A DNA stretch of 64,000 bases from Oasisia sp. SBJ-2009 (taxonomy: Eukaryota; Annelida; Polychaeta; Sabellida; Siboglinidae): contig OZ024854.1 of assembly GCA_964017155.1 (NCBI GenBank), forward strand, positions 55,316,441 to 55,380,440. The letters run 5' to 3'. Below the pieces are notes generated by a model, which saw only the letters and a list, made by a program, of their open reading frames with translations, was not told the origin of the DNA and did no database searches. Shown here piece after piece: positions 1 to 10,854 of this stretch (within the stretch, counting starts at the first letter, position 1; each line of letters begins with the position of its first letter). A program made the translations under genes and the position numbers.

Positions 1-2710
1 CACATTTGAATCTATTTGTCTTAACATATCTAATTCGTGCTTCTGTGGGGTTTTCATCTGTATTTATCGCCCTCCAGGTCATCCAGCTAACTTCTTTGAA
101 GAATTCCAGGATCTTTTGGAAAATGTTGCACCCATGCACACAGAATTTTACATTGTGGGCGATTTTAATCTTCACCCGGATACACCATCTGCAACAACTA
201 CCACGTTTAATGATATCCTGGCATCATTTGACACAAAACAACATGTCAATTTCCCAACACACATACATGGACATTGGCTTGACATCTTGATAACTCGTTC
301 CTCTTGTAAACACATTCAGACACCCACAGTTGTAGATGGCTTATCGGACCATAACACAGTAATTGCAGATCTTAAAGTTCCTATAGCCCCAGCCGTGTCC
401 AAACACAACATGTTCTACAGAGCTATTCACAGTATCAACATTGCATCATTTATGACTGATATAATTACATCCGACCTTGTCACACATCCTAAAGAACATG
501 TATCAGACCTATACAAACAGTACCGTCAAATACTGAAGACATTGCTTGACAAACATGCACCCGCTAAATCAAAATCTGTGTCACAAAAGCCGCCAGCTCA
601 TTGGATGACCCCGGAAATAATCCAATCTAAACGGCGCCGTCGCTATCTGGAACGTGTTTGGCGTAAATCTCGTTCATCCTTAGACATGTCACGCTACACA
701 CGGCAATGTCATCTATGTAACCAACAAATGTCAAAAGCAAAGTCGTATTATTACGAAAACATGGTCGCAAATAACTCTGCTACTCCAAAACAACTATGGA
801 AATGCATCAATCAGATTTTACACAGGCGGCCTGCTCCTTCTCTACCAACCCATGCATCAATCAAGTCACTGTGTAACTCTTTCTCAAGTCATTTTAAAGA
901 CAAAATCAGCCTGATACATTCAGCCTTCACAGATCACACCTCAGACACTATACATGCCGACTCTCCACAACTAAATTCTAAACTCACATCGTTTGAACCA
1001 GCCACAACTACTGAAGTGGAAAAAATAATCATGTCATCCCCAAATAAATCCTGTGATCTTGACCCACTTCCGACCATACTACTGAAAGCATGCCTTGACG
1101 TTTTAATTAAACCAATAACAGATATAATAAATGCATCACTCTGCTCCGGCTTATTCCCTGAAGACTTTAAATGTGCACACGTAAATCCAATTCTTAAGAA
1201 GACAACTCTGTCAAAAGAAGATCTAAACAGCTACAGGCCTATTTCTAACCCTAGCTTCATTTCCAAAATACTCGAAAAGGTTGTTGCAAATCGACTTACT
1301 TCTCACATCAACATAAATGGTTTAACCAATGCATCACAATCTGCGTACAAACAATTTCACTCAACAGAAACTGCTCTTTTAAAAGTACACAATGACATAA
1401 ACCTTAACATTGATAATGGCAAAGTTACTGCACTGACCCTGCTTGACCTATCCGCCGCTTTCGACACCATTGACCACGACATTCTCATTACACGCTTATC
1501 AACGTGGTACGGGATATCTGGCACAGCCTTGAGCTGGTTTACTTCATACCTTACAGACAGACGGCAAGCCATTAAAATAGGTAACTGCTTCTAAGAACAG
1601 GCTGTCCACCTCTTGTGGTGTCCCCCAGGGTTCTGTTTTGGGTCCGTTGCTTTTCACTCTGTACACAACACCATTAAGCTCAGTTATCCAGAGTCACAAC
1701 CTGGATCATCACCTTTATGCAGATGACACACAAATCTATGTTTCTCTGACCACACCAGATACTTGTCGCTCCCTAAACCAGCTCAGGGATTGTCTCCAAG
1801 ATGTCTCCCTCTGGATGAAAAATAGTAAATTAAAACTAAATGCAGATAAGACTGAATTTCTCATCATTGGTACCTCAACGCAGCGGGCAAAACTCAATGG
1901 CTTTTCCCGACACATATTCTGAGTCAGAGTATCACACCAGCCACCTCAGTTTTAAATCTCGGAGTAACGTTTGATGAAAACTTCAATTTCAAACAACATA
2001 TCTCGAAAACATGCCGTTGCTGTTTTTACCATATCCGTGATCTTCGCCGTATCCGCCGGTTTTTATCACTTTCCGTCGCTAAAACCATCGCCACAGCTCT
2101 AGTAAGTAGCAGACTCGACTACTGCAATTCCCTCCTTTACAATACCGCTAACAAGGACATAGCAAAACTTCAGCGTGTCCAAAATTGTTTAGCAAGGGTA
2201 GTCACGCGTTCTCCTCGTTTTTCTCGCTCAGTGCCGCTTCTAAAATCACTGCATTGGCTACCTGTGCACTATCGCATCATTTTCAAAATGTGTACAATAG
2301 CCTATCAAGCACTCTCATCTACACAACCAGCATATCTAAATTCAATGCTAACTCCAACAAGAAATTCCAGACAGCTACGCTCAACCAATAGTAACCCTCT
2401 TTACATCCCTCGGGTGAAAACGAAAGCCGGGACCCGAGCTTTCTCGGTCGCCGCACCACCGGTGTGGAATTCGCTTCCTGCCAGTGTTAAATCACAAGGT
2501 AATATAGTTTCATTCCGCCGACATCTAAAAACCTATCTCTTTAATGCTGCCTATCCTCCTTAGCCTCCTAGCTTTTCCATCCATCCGTTGACGACTCACG
2601 CATTGCTTTCGATTATGAGATTGATTAATCCCCTGGTTTTGTCGCGCCACTGAGCTTGATTTTCGAGGATATTGGCGCAAAAGAAGTTACTATTATTATT
2701 AATATCATAT
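1..2710 (+). mobile_element. CR1/L2-like non-LTR retrotransposon, family A copy 1, 5' end outside window
   Basis: The window opens inside the endonuclease domain of a LINE and runs through reverse transcriptase to a 3' UTR. The 3' UTR contains a conserved block (GCGCCACTGAGCTTGATTTT at about 2645) and ends in a short ATT-rich tail near 2690-2705. The same 3' block recurs at 15465-15550 on + and 15979-16174 on -, which defines the family in this window. The clade is inferred from the LDLSAAFDTIDHD-type RT motif and the APPVWNSLP-type C-terminus. Confidence 0.9.
2..2563 (+). pseudogene. LINE family A ORF2: endonuclease and reverse transcriptase, frameshifted
   Basis: Product would nick target DNA and copy element RNA by target-primed reverse transcription. 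The frame is open from base 2: IYRPPG and GDFNLHPD are APE endonuclease motifs, followed by a linker and RT motifs (LDLSAAFDTIDHDI at about 1440-1480). A stop at 1592-1594 ends this frame. The RT continues in another frame from about 1610 ([12 protein letters not shown], then YADDTQIY at about 1718-1740) to a stop at 1922. A third stretch from about 1950 to 2563 carries the C-terminal region (RLDYCNSLLY, LHWLPVHYRI, APPVWNSLP). At least two frameshifts make it non-functional. The beginning of the endonuclease lies outside the window. Confidence 0.88.
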
Positions 2711-3649
2711 AAACAGTGATTATGAATGCAGAACAGGCATGTTTTTATTCGAAGATAACTTTATTAAAAGCCACATATCCAGGGGTATAAATATCTCAAA
2801 AATTTAAGTAGCCATCCGGGCTACTAGCTTGACATTTCTGGTAGCTCACACCCATATCTGGTAGCCCAAAATGTCTAAATAAATTACTCAGTATATAACT
2901 CACCAACTAAAATTGTGGGCAAGGTGGTGTTTTTGTTGAAGCGTTGTCGCTCTCTTGTGGGGGCCTCTGTTGCATTACTTTTGTTTTAGTAAATATCAGT
3001 TTAGCACGAATCATCGTTTAGCATGCAATGACGGGTAAAAAAGTAGAAACTATGTCAACTGCAGCACTTGGTTTGTGGCATCATGGATGAATAAAAACGG
3101 ATCAGAAATGCAATTTCTTGTCAGTTCATATCAACTATTCTAAAACGAAACACTTGTGTTGCTTTGTAATAACTATTTTAATCTATAAAAGTTCTACTAT
3201 ATTTAGTAGGACAACGCAGATATTTTGCTATGTATATTTAACATGTATTTACAAATATTGTGTTGATGAATGGCATCTGCATTTGTTAAGTTTCCCACTA
3301 AAATAATGTGGCATTCGGCCATATCCAAATTGCGTAATAATAACGTTAACTTGTATAACACCCTGTATATTAACAAAATATTGTTCAAAGGTAGTTCCCC
3401 TTTTTGACATTTGAATACAACATCGATAAAGTTATTATTGTAAAACATAAAATCAATATAATTTAGCAGTGCTTATACTCAGTTATATGTGCACATTTTA
3501 CCCATATTATAAAACAATTTTGAATGATTCAATTAATCAATTTAATATCCTCAAATGTGCTGTCTAAATTGCACATGTATTATTGATTATTGTTTATTAT
3601 AACATAGATACTAGGCTTACATACTTTAACATGTTTTAACATCTATTAA
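2711..3649. other. AT-rich intergenic DNA, no gene recognised
   Basis: About 940 bases with only short chance ORFs and no recognisable protein motif, tRNA or clear repeat. Confidence 0.5.
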
Positions 3650-3865
3650 TTATCGGAGGCATTTCCTCCGATATGTTCGTTGAGCCAACTTCCATTTCTG
3701 TTTCTGATTCCTTTTATCTCTCTCCGACATTGTCTGCGTCTGCAGAGCTTTCACTTCCTTTCGCTTATTTCTCCGATCCTTTTCCTTAGCCAAATACGCG
3801 GCATGCTTTGTTGGTGACATTAGTACTTTCTCCATATACTTTCTTTGTCTTTCATTGTTGCTCAC
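3650..3865 (-). CDS. Small lysine/arginine-rich ORF, possible fragment of a larger uncharacterised protein
   Basis: An open minus-strand frame of about 71 codons, rich in Lys, Arg, Glu and Gln, with a predicted charged helix (NERQRKYMEK near the start, SERDKRNQKQKWK later). The open frame begins upstream of the first ATG, which lies at about the tenth codon, so this looks like an internal or N-terminal fragment rather than a complete protein. Similar charged N-terminal segments occur in uncharacterised, often transposon-associated, invertebrate proteins; that comparison is from memory and weak. No catalytic motif is visible. It lies 0.5 kb from the 15-bp motif array at 4350-4930, but no functional link can be shown. 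Confidence 0.3.
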   Translation of the reverse strand: MSNNERQRKYMEKVLMSPTKHAAYLAKEKDRRNKRKEVKALQTQTMSERDKRNQKQKWKLAQRTYRRKCLR

Positions 3866-3993
3866 TGCCTTTTTCTTTCGTGCAATCTTCTTTCAGCAAT
3901 CTGTACATACGCCATGCTTCATTACGTGAATGCCATATATGTTAGTGTATTTCATTATGTTTATCTTCACTATAGTATAGTAGTCAAGTGGGA

Positions 3994-3997
<4 letters not shown>

Positions 3998-4035
<38 letters not shown>

Positions 4036-4082
4036 TATATATACATGGTGTATATACACATATATATAATTTATATACATAT

Positions 4083-4147
<65 letters not shown>

Positions 4148-4260
4148 TATATTATATCAGATGCCGTGTGTGTATGCGTGCGGTATGCGTGCGTGCGTAC
4201 ATACGTGTATGCGTGCGTACGTACGTGCATGCGTGCGCGAACACACGAGCGTGGTAATGT
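3998..4260. repeat. (TA)n microsatellites followed by GTGC/GTAC-rich simple repeat
   Basis: Two TA arrays (about 3999-4050 and 4090-4146) are followed by a degenerate GTGCGT/GTACGT tract at about 4163-4245. Confidence 0.9.
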
Positions 4261-4349
4261 GCATCTATGACTATGTACTATACTCTATACATATAATTGT
4301 TATACTAAGCTACATAACTTACACTGTAATTCTTTGTATTTTAGTATGT

Positions 4350-4930
4350 TGTCTTAGCCATAACGAAGTTGTCTTAGCCATAACATATTGTTTTGTTATG
4401 GCTAAGACGTTATGGCTGAGACAATATTTTTACAAATTGACCTCTGGAATGCATAACTCCCATAAGTATGTTTCAGCGACATACCATGTTGGTATGTAAA
4501 CAATTCCACATAACTTGTATATTCTATATGTTATGCTAATAAAAAGTTACATAACATTTAGCACGTTATGGCTCAGACAGGTAGAAAACCTACGCGGCGA
4601 ATTTCAGTCAAACAAGCAATATTTTGAGAAGGTATATCACAAACGTTGCCCCCAAACATGTGTTTTTTACAAAAGAGAGTAAAATATGTTACTGCTGCAA
4701 CAGTTATGGTTTGTACCAGTTTCAACAATTTCGAGCATTGGCACTGTTCTTGAAACGTTATGGCTAAGACACAATATCCATGGGACAAACTGTCAAACTC
4801 AATATCTTTTTTAATATTAGCAAAGCAATTAGTCTGCATTAGCATCAGAAGTAAGCTGCTATTAAGCAAACACGCAATATTAATGGTTAAAGTACAAATA
4901 TATTAGATGGGACACGTTATGGTCAAGACA
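4350..4930. repeat. Seven-copy array of the 15-bp motif TGTCTTAGCCATAAC in both orientations
   Basis: Copies lie at 4350-4364 and 4370-4384 as written, and as reverse complement (GTTATGGCTAAGACA) at 4395-4408, 4409-4423, 4565-4579, 4757-4771 and 4916-4930. The first four form two direct pairs facing each other. The last three are 156-192 bases apart and carry one or two mismatches (GGCTCAGACA, GGTCAAGACA). The sequence between copies is not itself repeated in any obvious way. Function unknown. Confidence 0.8.
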
Positions 4931-5111
4931 TTCCAGCATGTCAAATTGAAAAAAAACTATCAAATGACTGAATATATGTTATTGTAGTGACTTAGCATAT
5001 TGGGGGGATTATAGCAAACATACAACAGCATTCGTTTGTTTGTGTTAAGCGGTTCTTGAAAATGAAAAGCTTGGGACAAGAAAATACAACTTACTGTAGA
5101 ATGGCTCACAA

Positions 5112-5319
5112 CCGATAATGTAATAATCGCCTGTTAACGTAATAACTGCCCGATAATGTAATAAAATCGTCCGTTAATGTACTAACCAACCGATAATGTA
5201 ATAACATCAACTGATAATGTAATAAACTTGCTAACCGATAATGTAATAATTTTCAACCGATAATATAATAAACTCCTCTTGCCTGATAATATAATAACTT
5301 TCGCCTGATAATGTAATAA
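5112..5319 (+). repeat. Ten-copy phased array of CCGATAATGTAATAA
   Basis: Units start at 5112, 5131, 5150, 5171, 5190, 5211, 5235, 5257, 5283 and 5305. The 15-bp unit is conserved (variants CTGATAATGTAATAA, CCGTTAATGTACTAA, CCGATAATATAATAA), while the 4-11-base linkers differ in sequence and length. Spacing is 19-26 bases, close to two turns of the DNA helix. This looks like a homotypic binding-site cluster or a degenerate minisatellite. Confidence 0.85.
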
Positions 5320-5329
5320 CGTACACATT

Positions 5330-5707
5330 TCTCGTGGGACTCAGTCGTTTTCGTGGATTTCATGCTGGTTTCTTGTACTTAGTCCATTTCGTTGATTTCG
5401 CAATACCACAACTTTTGCTAGTGGAATCAATTTAAATTAAATCCAATATGCTGGTTCCAAATCGGAAGTCAGATTTATCCCAGCAGGTCAGGATTTTGAG
5501 TTATGCATTCTCACACCATTTATTAATGGCGGGTTGGATGATGCTACTTTACAACTGTGGGCTTCATTGATAATGAAATTGTCGGCCCAAATCCTGGTAT
5601 CGATAATCTCACAAATGTTCCCTTTCCATGCTATAATGTCAGGATATCGAATGCCCACAGGCGTGGGGTTTACCGGTTCAATCCTAGCGTAAAACGCAGT
5701 TGAAGGA
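5330..5707. other. Unassigned sequence, possible faint coding relic on +
   Basis: No gene can be called. A short plus-strand frame at about 5550-5700 has protein-like composition (GFIDNEIVGPNPG, then NVPFPCYNVRISNAHRRG), but it is too short and interrupted to assign. Confidence 0.3.
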
Positions 5708-5799
5708 ATGTGTTATATAGGTTTTAGTACGATGTTTGTCGACAGTTTCATGTCTGGCAATTTTCCCGTGATTTACTCAAGATACATACATACATACAT

Positions 5800-5809
<10 letters not shown>

Positions 5810-5893
<84 letters not shown>
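5810..5893. repeat. (TA)n microsatellite
   Basis: About 84 bases of alternating TA preceded by a short CATA/CACA tract. Confidence 0.95.
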
Positions 5894-5895
<2 letters not shown>

Positions 5896-6240
5896 CGCGA
5901 TGAAAAGCCGAACTAATCGGCGGCAGACTGCGCAAACAAATACAAATGTAATACAGGAATATATTGCAAAATATACGTTTGCATTGTGGTCGAACTGCCT
6001 TTTTATGATATATGATTTCGTCACAGTTATTCTTGGTACTTTATTGGTACAGTTATTATTGATACTGTTTGTTAGTAAATTTTTATTTCGCGCTACATAG
6101 ATGAATGCATACTTACCTTACCATACCACTTTACGCATAGCCTAAGTGAATTGATTTCGAACAGGTAAAACGGTGTTTTGCTGGTGACTGCCTAATGTTC
6201 CCAGGCATGGCGGGGTAACTCGGCTGGTATGTGTGCATGC

Positions 6241-6245
<5 letters not shown>

Positions 6246-6298
<53 letters not shown>

Positions 6299-6321
6299 GT
6301 AAACCATTATGTATGTACATA

Positions 6322-6377
<56 letters not shown>

Positions 6378-6400
6378 GTAAACCATTATGTAGGTATATA

Positions 6401-6468
<68 letters not shown>
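6246..6468. repeat. Three (TA)n arrays within an 80-bp tandem duplication
   Basis: The unit ATATGTAAACCATTATGTA followed by (TA)n occurs at about 6293 and again at about 6373. The Tc1 element begins directly at the right edge. Confidence 0.9.
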
Positions 6469-6471
<3 letters not shown>

Positions 6472-8166
6472 TGCCGGTAAAAGTCATGGGACCATTGGAT
6501 TTTACTGTTGTTTCTCTTTAAGCTCTGTGGCAGCATTAAAATCAACTTGGCAAACGACGTGTTGCCACCTATTGGATGCGCCTAAGTTTATATCCTGTTT
6601 TGAGTGTTGTTTTGCCTCTGTCTTTGCCATTTTTGCCTAATTTCATAAGAACACCCCAAGATTGCCGTCCAAAGATCAAGGTAGGCCTCAATTACATCAC
6701 TAAGTGTTATATGCTTTCTATGGACTAATGAATCACAATTGACTGTCTAAACTGTATGTGGGCAATAATAGGGTACTTTGGTATATTACCGGAGCAATAT
6801 TTGGGATAAAGTGTCAATATTAATTAATTATTATTAATTATCAATATTTATTAAGAAAAGTAGTGAATAAATCAAATGTTCAATACAATAAGAGCAAATT
6901 ATATTGTAAATATTTGTTTTTATTATTCCATAAGAACATGTATTATATATTTGTAATAAATTATGCATATAAATTTAATTTAAAAATAATAAATAACTTA
7001 TTTGCTAATTTTCAGTGATGCCACCTTACAGAAAAACCAGCACTGAGTTGCGAACGAGGGCCGTAGTGTTAATGGAGATGGGGGTTAGCTGTCGGGAGGT
7101 GAGCCGACAGCTAAAGGTAAATTAAAAAACAGTGTATGGCATCAAGAAGTGCCTGGGAGAGATAGGGTTAGCGGCCGACAGACCGCGGAGTGGAAGGCCG
7201 AATAAGACGTCGGTACGACAGGACCGGGCACTCGTCCGATATAGCCTCAGCGATCGTCGCCTCACATCCACAGAACTGCGACAGAGGATGGAGTCAGAGC
7301 TGAGTCAGAGGGAGTGATTGTATCTTCCTCGACAATAAGGAAACGCCTGAATTCAGCTGGGCGTCATGGTTGTGTGGCGTTAAAGAAGCCATTGTTGCGT
7401 CCTGCGAACATTAAAAGTTGGCTCGACTTTGCTTGACGCCATAACAACTGCATAGTCCAGCTGTGGGAGACAGAGCTATGGTCAGAAGAGAGTGCCTTTC
7501 AGCGGAGGAGGGTTGATGAGAGGTACAACCCACAGTGCATTGTCCCCACAATAAAGCATGGAGGGGGCTCCCTGATGGTCTGAGCGAGGGGGTCGGTCAA
7601 CTCTACCTGTATGAAGGCACCATGCGACAGGACCAATACGTGAGGGTGCTGAGGAACCACATGCTGCCTTCAGCTTCTTCACTTTATGGCGAGGGTGAAG
7701 CATTTGTCTTCCAGCAAGACAATGCTCCTTACCATAAACCGAACCAGGTGACGAGATTCCTCGAGCGCTCTCAGGTCGAGGTCCTGCAGTGGCCGGCCCA
7801 GAGCCGAGACTTTGAATCACAGAGAATATTTATGGAAAGTCATGTTCAGGAAGGTAAAGAGAAGCAAGACAGGTAGTCTGGAGGCTCTGTGGCAGTTGCA
7901 TGGCAGGCCATCCCAGTGGACACTGTCCAAAATATGGAACGTTCAATGCCGAGGAGATGTGCTGCAGGGATTGCTGCCAAGGGACACTGCACAAAATATT
8001 AGTGTTGTTTGTACATGAGAACTGTAGAAATATTATCTATAATTAGTTTGTAATAGTGTATAATCAATTTGGTTGGACTTTTGTATTAGTTAGTATTTTT
8101 AAATGAATTAAATTGTGAAAATATGCCTGATATCTTGCATGGTCCCATGACTTTTTACCGGCACTG
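6469..8166 (+). mobile_element. Tc1-like DNA transposon, both ends present, 1698 bp
   Basis: The left end begins CAGTGCCGGTAAAAGTCATG and the right end is its reverse complement (CATGACTTTTTACCGGCACTG). The TIR is about 27 bp with one base of indel. TA flanks both ends (6467-6468 and 8167-8168), the expected target duplication for Tc1/mariner insertion. The left end abuts a TA microsatellite. The only internal gene is a broken transposase, so this copy cannot move itself. Confidence 0.95.
7018..8002 (+). pseudogene. Tc1-type DDE transposase, multiply broken
   Basis: Would cut and paste the flanking element at TA sites. The ATG at 7018 (MPPYRKTSTELR) opens a helix-turn-helix region ended by a TAA in VN*KTVYG. 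The frame continues with DRPRSGRPNKTSVRQDRALV (second HTH and GRP motif) to a stop near 7315. Catalytic-domain pieces follow in shifting frames: VDERYNPQCIVPTIKHGGGS near 7510-7570, VFQQDNAPYHKPNQVTRFLE at about 7705-7765 (second Asp region), then WPAQSRDFES where the family normally reads WPAQSPDLNPIENLW. The region expected to hold the third acidic residue is thus altered. The last codons (CTKY) end at the TAG at 8000-8002. Several stops and frameshifts make it inactive. Confidence 0.92.
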
Positions 8167-8329
8167 TATATATACATCGCCCCTGGAATTTCATACTTTT
8201 GTTCCTCAGTAAATGAGAAGTTAGGACATATGTGAAATATTTTATTTGAATTATATATCATATATAATATATAATACATACTATTCAATATGAACTATAA
8301 TGTTAATATGCAAGAAATAACATGTAATG

Positions 8330-8805
8330 TTTACATGAGACATGTAACACGTAACATGTAACATGTAACTTGTAACATATATCACGTAACACGTAGCATA
8401 TCATACTTAACAGGTAACATGTAACAGGGAACATGCAATGCGTAACGTGTAATATGTAACATATATCATGTAACAGGTAAAATGTAACATGTACCATGTA
8501 ACATTTACGTGTAACGTGTAGCATTTACGTGTAACATGTAACATGTAACATTTAACGTGTAACGTGTAACGTGTAACGTGTAACGTGTAACGTGTAACGT
8601 GTAACGTGTAACGTGTAACGTGTAACGTGTAACGTGTAACGTGTAACGTGTAACGTGTAACGTGTAACGTGTAACGTGTAACGTGTAACGTGTAACGTGT
8701 TACCTGTAACGTGTAACGTGTAACGTGTAACGTGTAACGTGCAACATGCAACATGTTGCATGTAACGCGTAACGCGTAACGCGTTGCACGTTGCATGCGT
8801 TGTTT
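8330..8805. repeat. Heptanucleotide satellite (TAACGTG)n
   Basis: A near-perfect core of TAACGTG repeats runs from about 8550 to 8745. The flanks (8330-8550 and 8745-8805) have degenerate units such as TAACATG, TAACACG and TAACGCG. Because 7 bp times 3 equals 21 bp, all three frames on the minus strand repeat every seven residues, producing long spurious ORFs (HVTRYTL). Confidence 0.95.
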
Positions 8806-8989
8806 ACGATTAAAAATGAAAAGTATGCATTTAAGAAATAACTGGCTGTGCATACTACTTAAACTACTAACATATTACACATCTGGTCAGAGAAGAACCG
8901 GTTTGGCGATTAGCAAACGAGTGGAGGAGTACCTTTAACAGTATTTTGAACAGATTAGTATAGTGGGTGATAATAGGGTAATCTAGCCT

Positions 8990-9209
8990 TCGACAAATTG
9001 TAAACAAGACTGAGCAAATATGTTTATTTGATATAGAATATAAGAGATAAAACAATAAGCGTAACAACTACATATGTAAGATAATACTCTGAATAGGTGT
9101 CATTGTTATTAAAAATAAACAAGCTTTTAGTAGGAAACCTTAATTTGTGCAGACTATTATTATATAATATTGCTTTCAACAAGATTGTAAACACAGTTTA
9201 GCAAATCTG

Positions 9210-9255
<46 letters not shown>

Positions 9256-9365
9256 CAACAGATAAAGTAATAAGCAAAACAGCTACATACATAAGATAAG
9301 TCTGAGATTAACTGCCATTGTTATTAAAAATAAGCAAGTTTTAGTAGGAAACCCTAGTTTGTTTA
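8990..9365 (+). repeat. Diverged tandem duplication of about 170-190 bp
   Basis: Block 1 (about 8993-9147) and block 2 (about 9182-9365) share ATTGTAAACA, AAAGCAA-type AT-rich text, a CAGCTACATACATAAGATAA-like stretch, GTCATTGTTATTAAAAATAA and TTTTAGTAGGAAACC. Block 2 carries a (TA)n array at 9213-9250. No coding potential seen. Confidence 0.75.
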
Positions 9366-9551
9366 TATAGGTAGTGTCCAACGTATCCGCTAGGGCACGG
9401 TACCAGTTCAGAATAAACTTATTGTTTATGGTAGCATAGGTAGTAAGTTGTTTATAACATAAAGTGTGCTGCAGTTGCTGTACACAATAAACAAACAGTC
9501 TTTCTAAAGACTAAATTGGTATAAACTAAGTTGATTTTGATAAATCGTAAC

Positions 9552-10402
9552 ATGGCACCTTCTAAGCGGCAAGTGAAGGCAATGAGGCACTTGGTGTGTG
9601 ATCACTGTCACAGCTTGGTGGATTTTGCCTTATCGAGGTGCGGAAAGTCTTGGTCAGACACAACGAAGGACGGGTGTACTTTCCAATGTTTAGGGTGTTG
9701 GAAAGTAGACTGTCTGACAGCAGATTTAGCTAGACCAACGGATATTGTGAAAGGGATGGAGAGAGGGAGGGTGATAGCAAGGAAAACTAATGGAGAAAGA
9801 GCAACAGAAAACATGGCATACAGGAAGGAGACATTGGCGAAAGTGACAGTAGAGAAGGAGGGAGGGACAAGGGGACAGGAGATGAAAGAAGTAGATGCAA
9901 CAACAGGAGGAAAGATGAAGGGAAGAAAGGAACTGAGTGTAGATGTGACCAAACGGAAGTCAGTAACAAGGATGATGTCAGGAAGAAAAGAGGCAGGAAA
10001 GAAAGGAACAACAGAGAAAGCGGCAGGGGGAAAGTCAGCAACCAGAGAGATGCAAAACGGAGGAGCTACTCTGAAGCAGTGATCGAGGGCGCATTGAGAA
10101 TAGAAGGGGTATTTATGGGAGACTCCATTTTGCGTAAGACGGATAGGACATTAAGTAAAGGAGAAGACGTTGTTGTTTGTCTTCCGGGGGTTAGAATAGA
10201 GCATGTGACTGAACGGGTAGAGAACGTATTAGGGCATGGTCAGGGAGGATCTATTTTAGTACATGTAGGGACGAGTAATGCAGAGAGGGAGAGAATATTG
10301 CCAGTGATGAGGGGAAGGGGAGCAACATACATAAACTGCAATAATATGGCAATTAACACAACAAATATGTTATGTTTTTGGAAGATGTCACAAAGTGTGT
10401 AG
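9552..10402 (+). pseudogene. LINE family B ORF1: zinc-finger plus SGNH esterase protein
   Basis: CR1-group ORF1 proteins often pair an N-terminal PHD-like zinc finger with an SGNH/GDSL esterase; the role is thought to be RNA or membrane association. The start is chosen at ATG 9552 (MAPSKRQVKAM). A Cys/His cluster CDHCHSLVDFALSRC...CLGCW at residues about 17-55 fits the finger. A long Lys/Glu/Thr-rich linker follows, ending in a stop at 10082. In the frame beginning 10079 the esterase starts: VFMGDSILRKTD (GDS nucleophile block), LPGVRIEHVTERVE, LVHVGTSNAERE (block containing the conserved GTN-like Asn). The esterase breaks off by about 10330-10400. A frameshift separates finger and esterase, and the rest is deleted. 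Confidence 0.8.
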
Positions 10403-10735
10403 ATGAGGGATCACCAGTAGATATAATCTACTTAGATTTTTAAAAACCTTTGACAAAGTGCCACACCAAAGATTACTACTTAAACTAAAGGCCCATGGCA
10501 AAGGAAATGGTATGATTAACTGAATAGAAACATGGCTTACTGATAGAAGACAAAGAGTAGTAGTTGATGGGGAGGTTTCAAATTGGAAATCGGTTTTGAG
10601 TGAAGTACCGCAGGAATCAGTATTGGGACCTATTGTATTCTTAATATATATATATATCAATGATTTGGATGATGACATAACAAGCAAGGTGTTGAAGTTT
10701 TCGGAAGACACAAAAGTGTTTAGGAAAATTTAAAG
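10360..10735 (+). pseudogene. LINE family B reverse transcriptase core fragment
   Basis: Plus-strand text reads DIIYLDF, then KTFDKVPHQRLLLKLKAHG, WLTDRRQRVVVDGE, SVLGPIVFLI and LKFSEDTKVF. This is a CR1-type RT palm in which the catalytic block normally written FADDTK is SEDTK, so one catalytic Asp is lost. An in-frame TAA replaces the residue before KTFDKV. The C-terminal third seen in the 19.2-kb copy is missing. It resumes directly after ORF1, so a large internal deletion has fused the 5' and 3' parts of the element. Confidence 0.85.
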
Positions 10736-10854
10736 TGATGCAGATAGACAGCATTTACAAGATAATCTTAATAAGTAGATAGATAAGTCAAACGGCTTCC
10801 TTGTCCACCTGCCATCTAGAGTTGAATCTCTAGTTGGCAATCTTGTTAAATATT

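Noticed and set aside
5112..5319. CRISPR-like repeat and spacer array
   Set aside because: The repeat is 15 bp and the spacers 4-11 bp in clearly eukaryotic DNA; no cas genes. It does not meet CRISPR geometry.
8330..8805. Possible interstitial telomere
   Set aside because: The unit TAACGTG is not TTAGGG or another known animal telomere repeat.
8407..8853. 148-codon minus-strand frame with HVTRYTL repeats
   Set aside because: A 7-bp satellite read in triplets; periodicity of seven codons is arithmetic, not biology.
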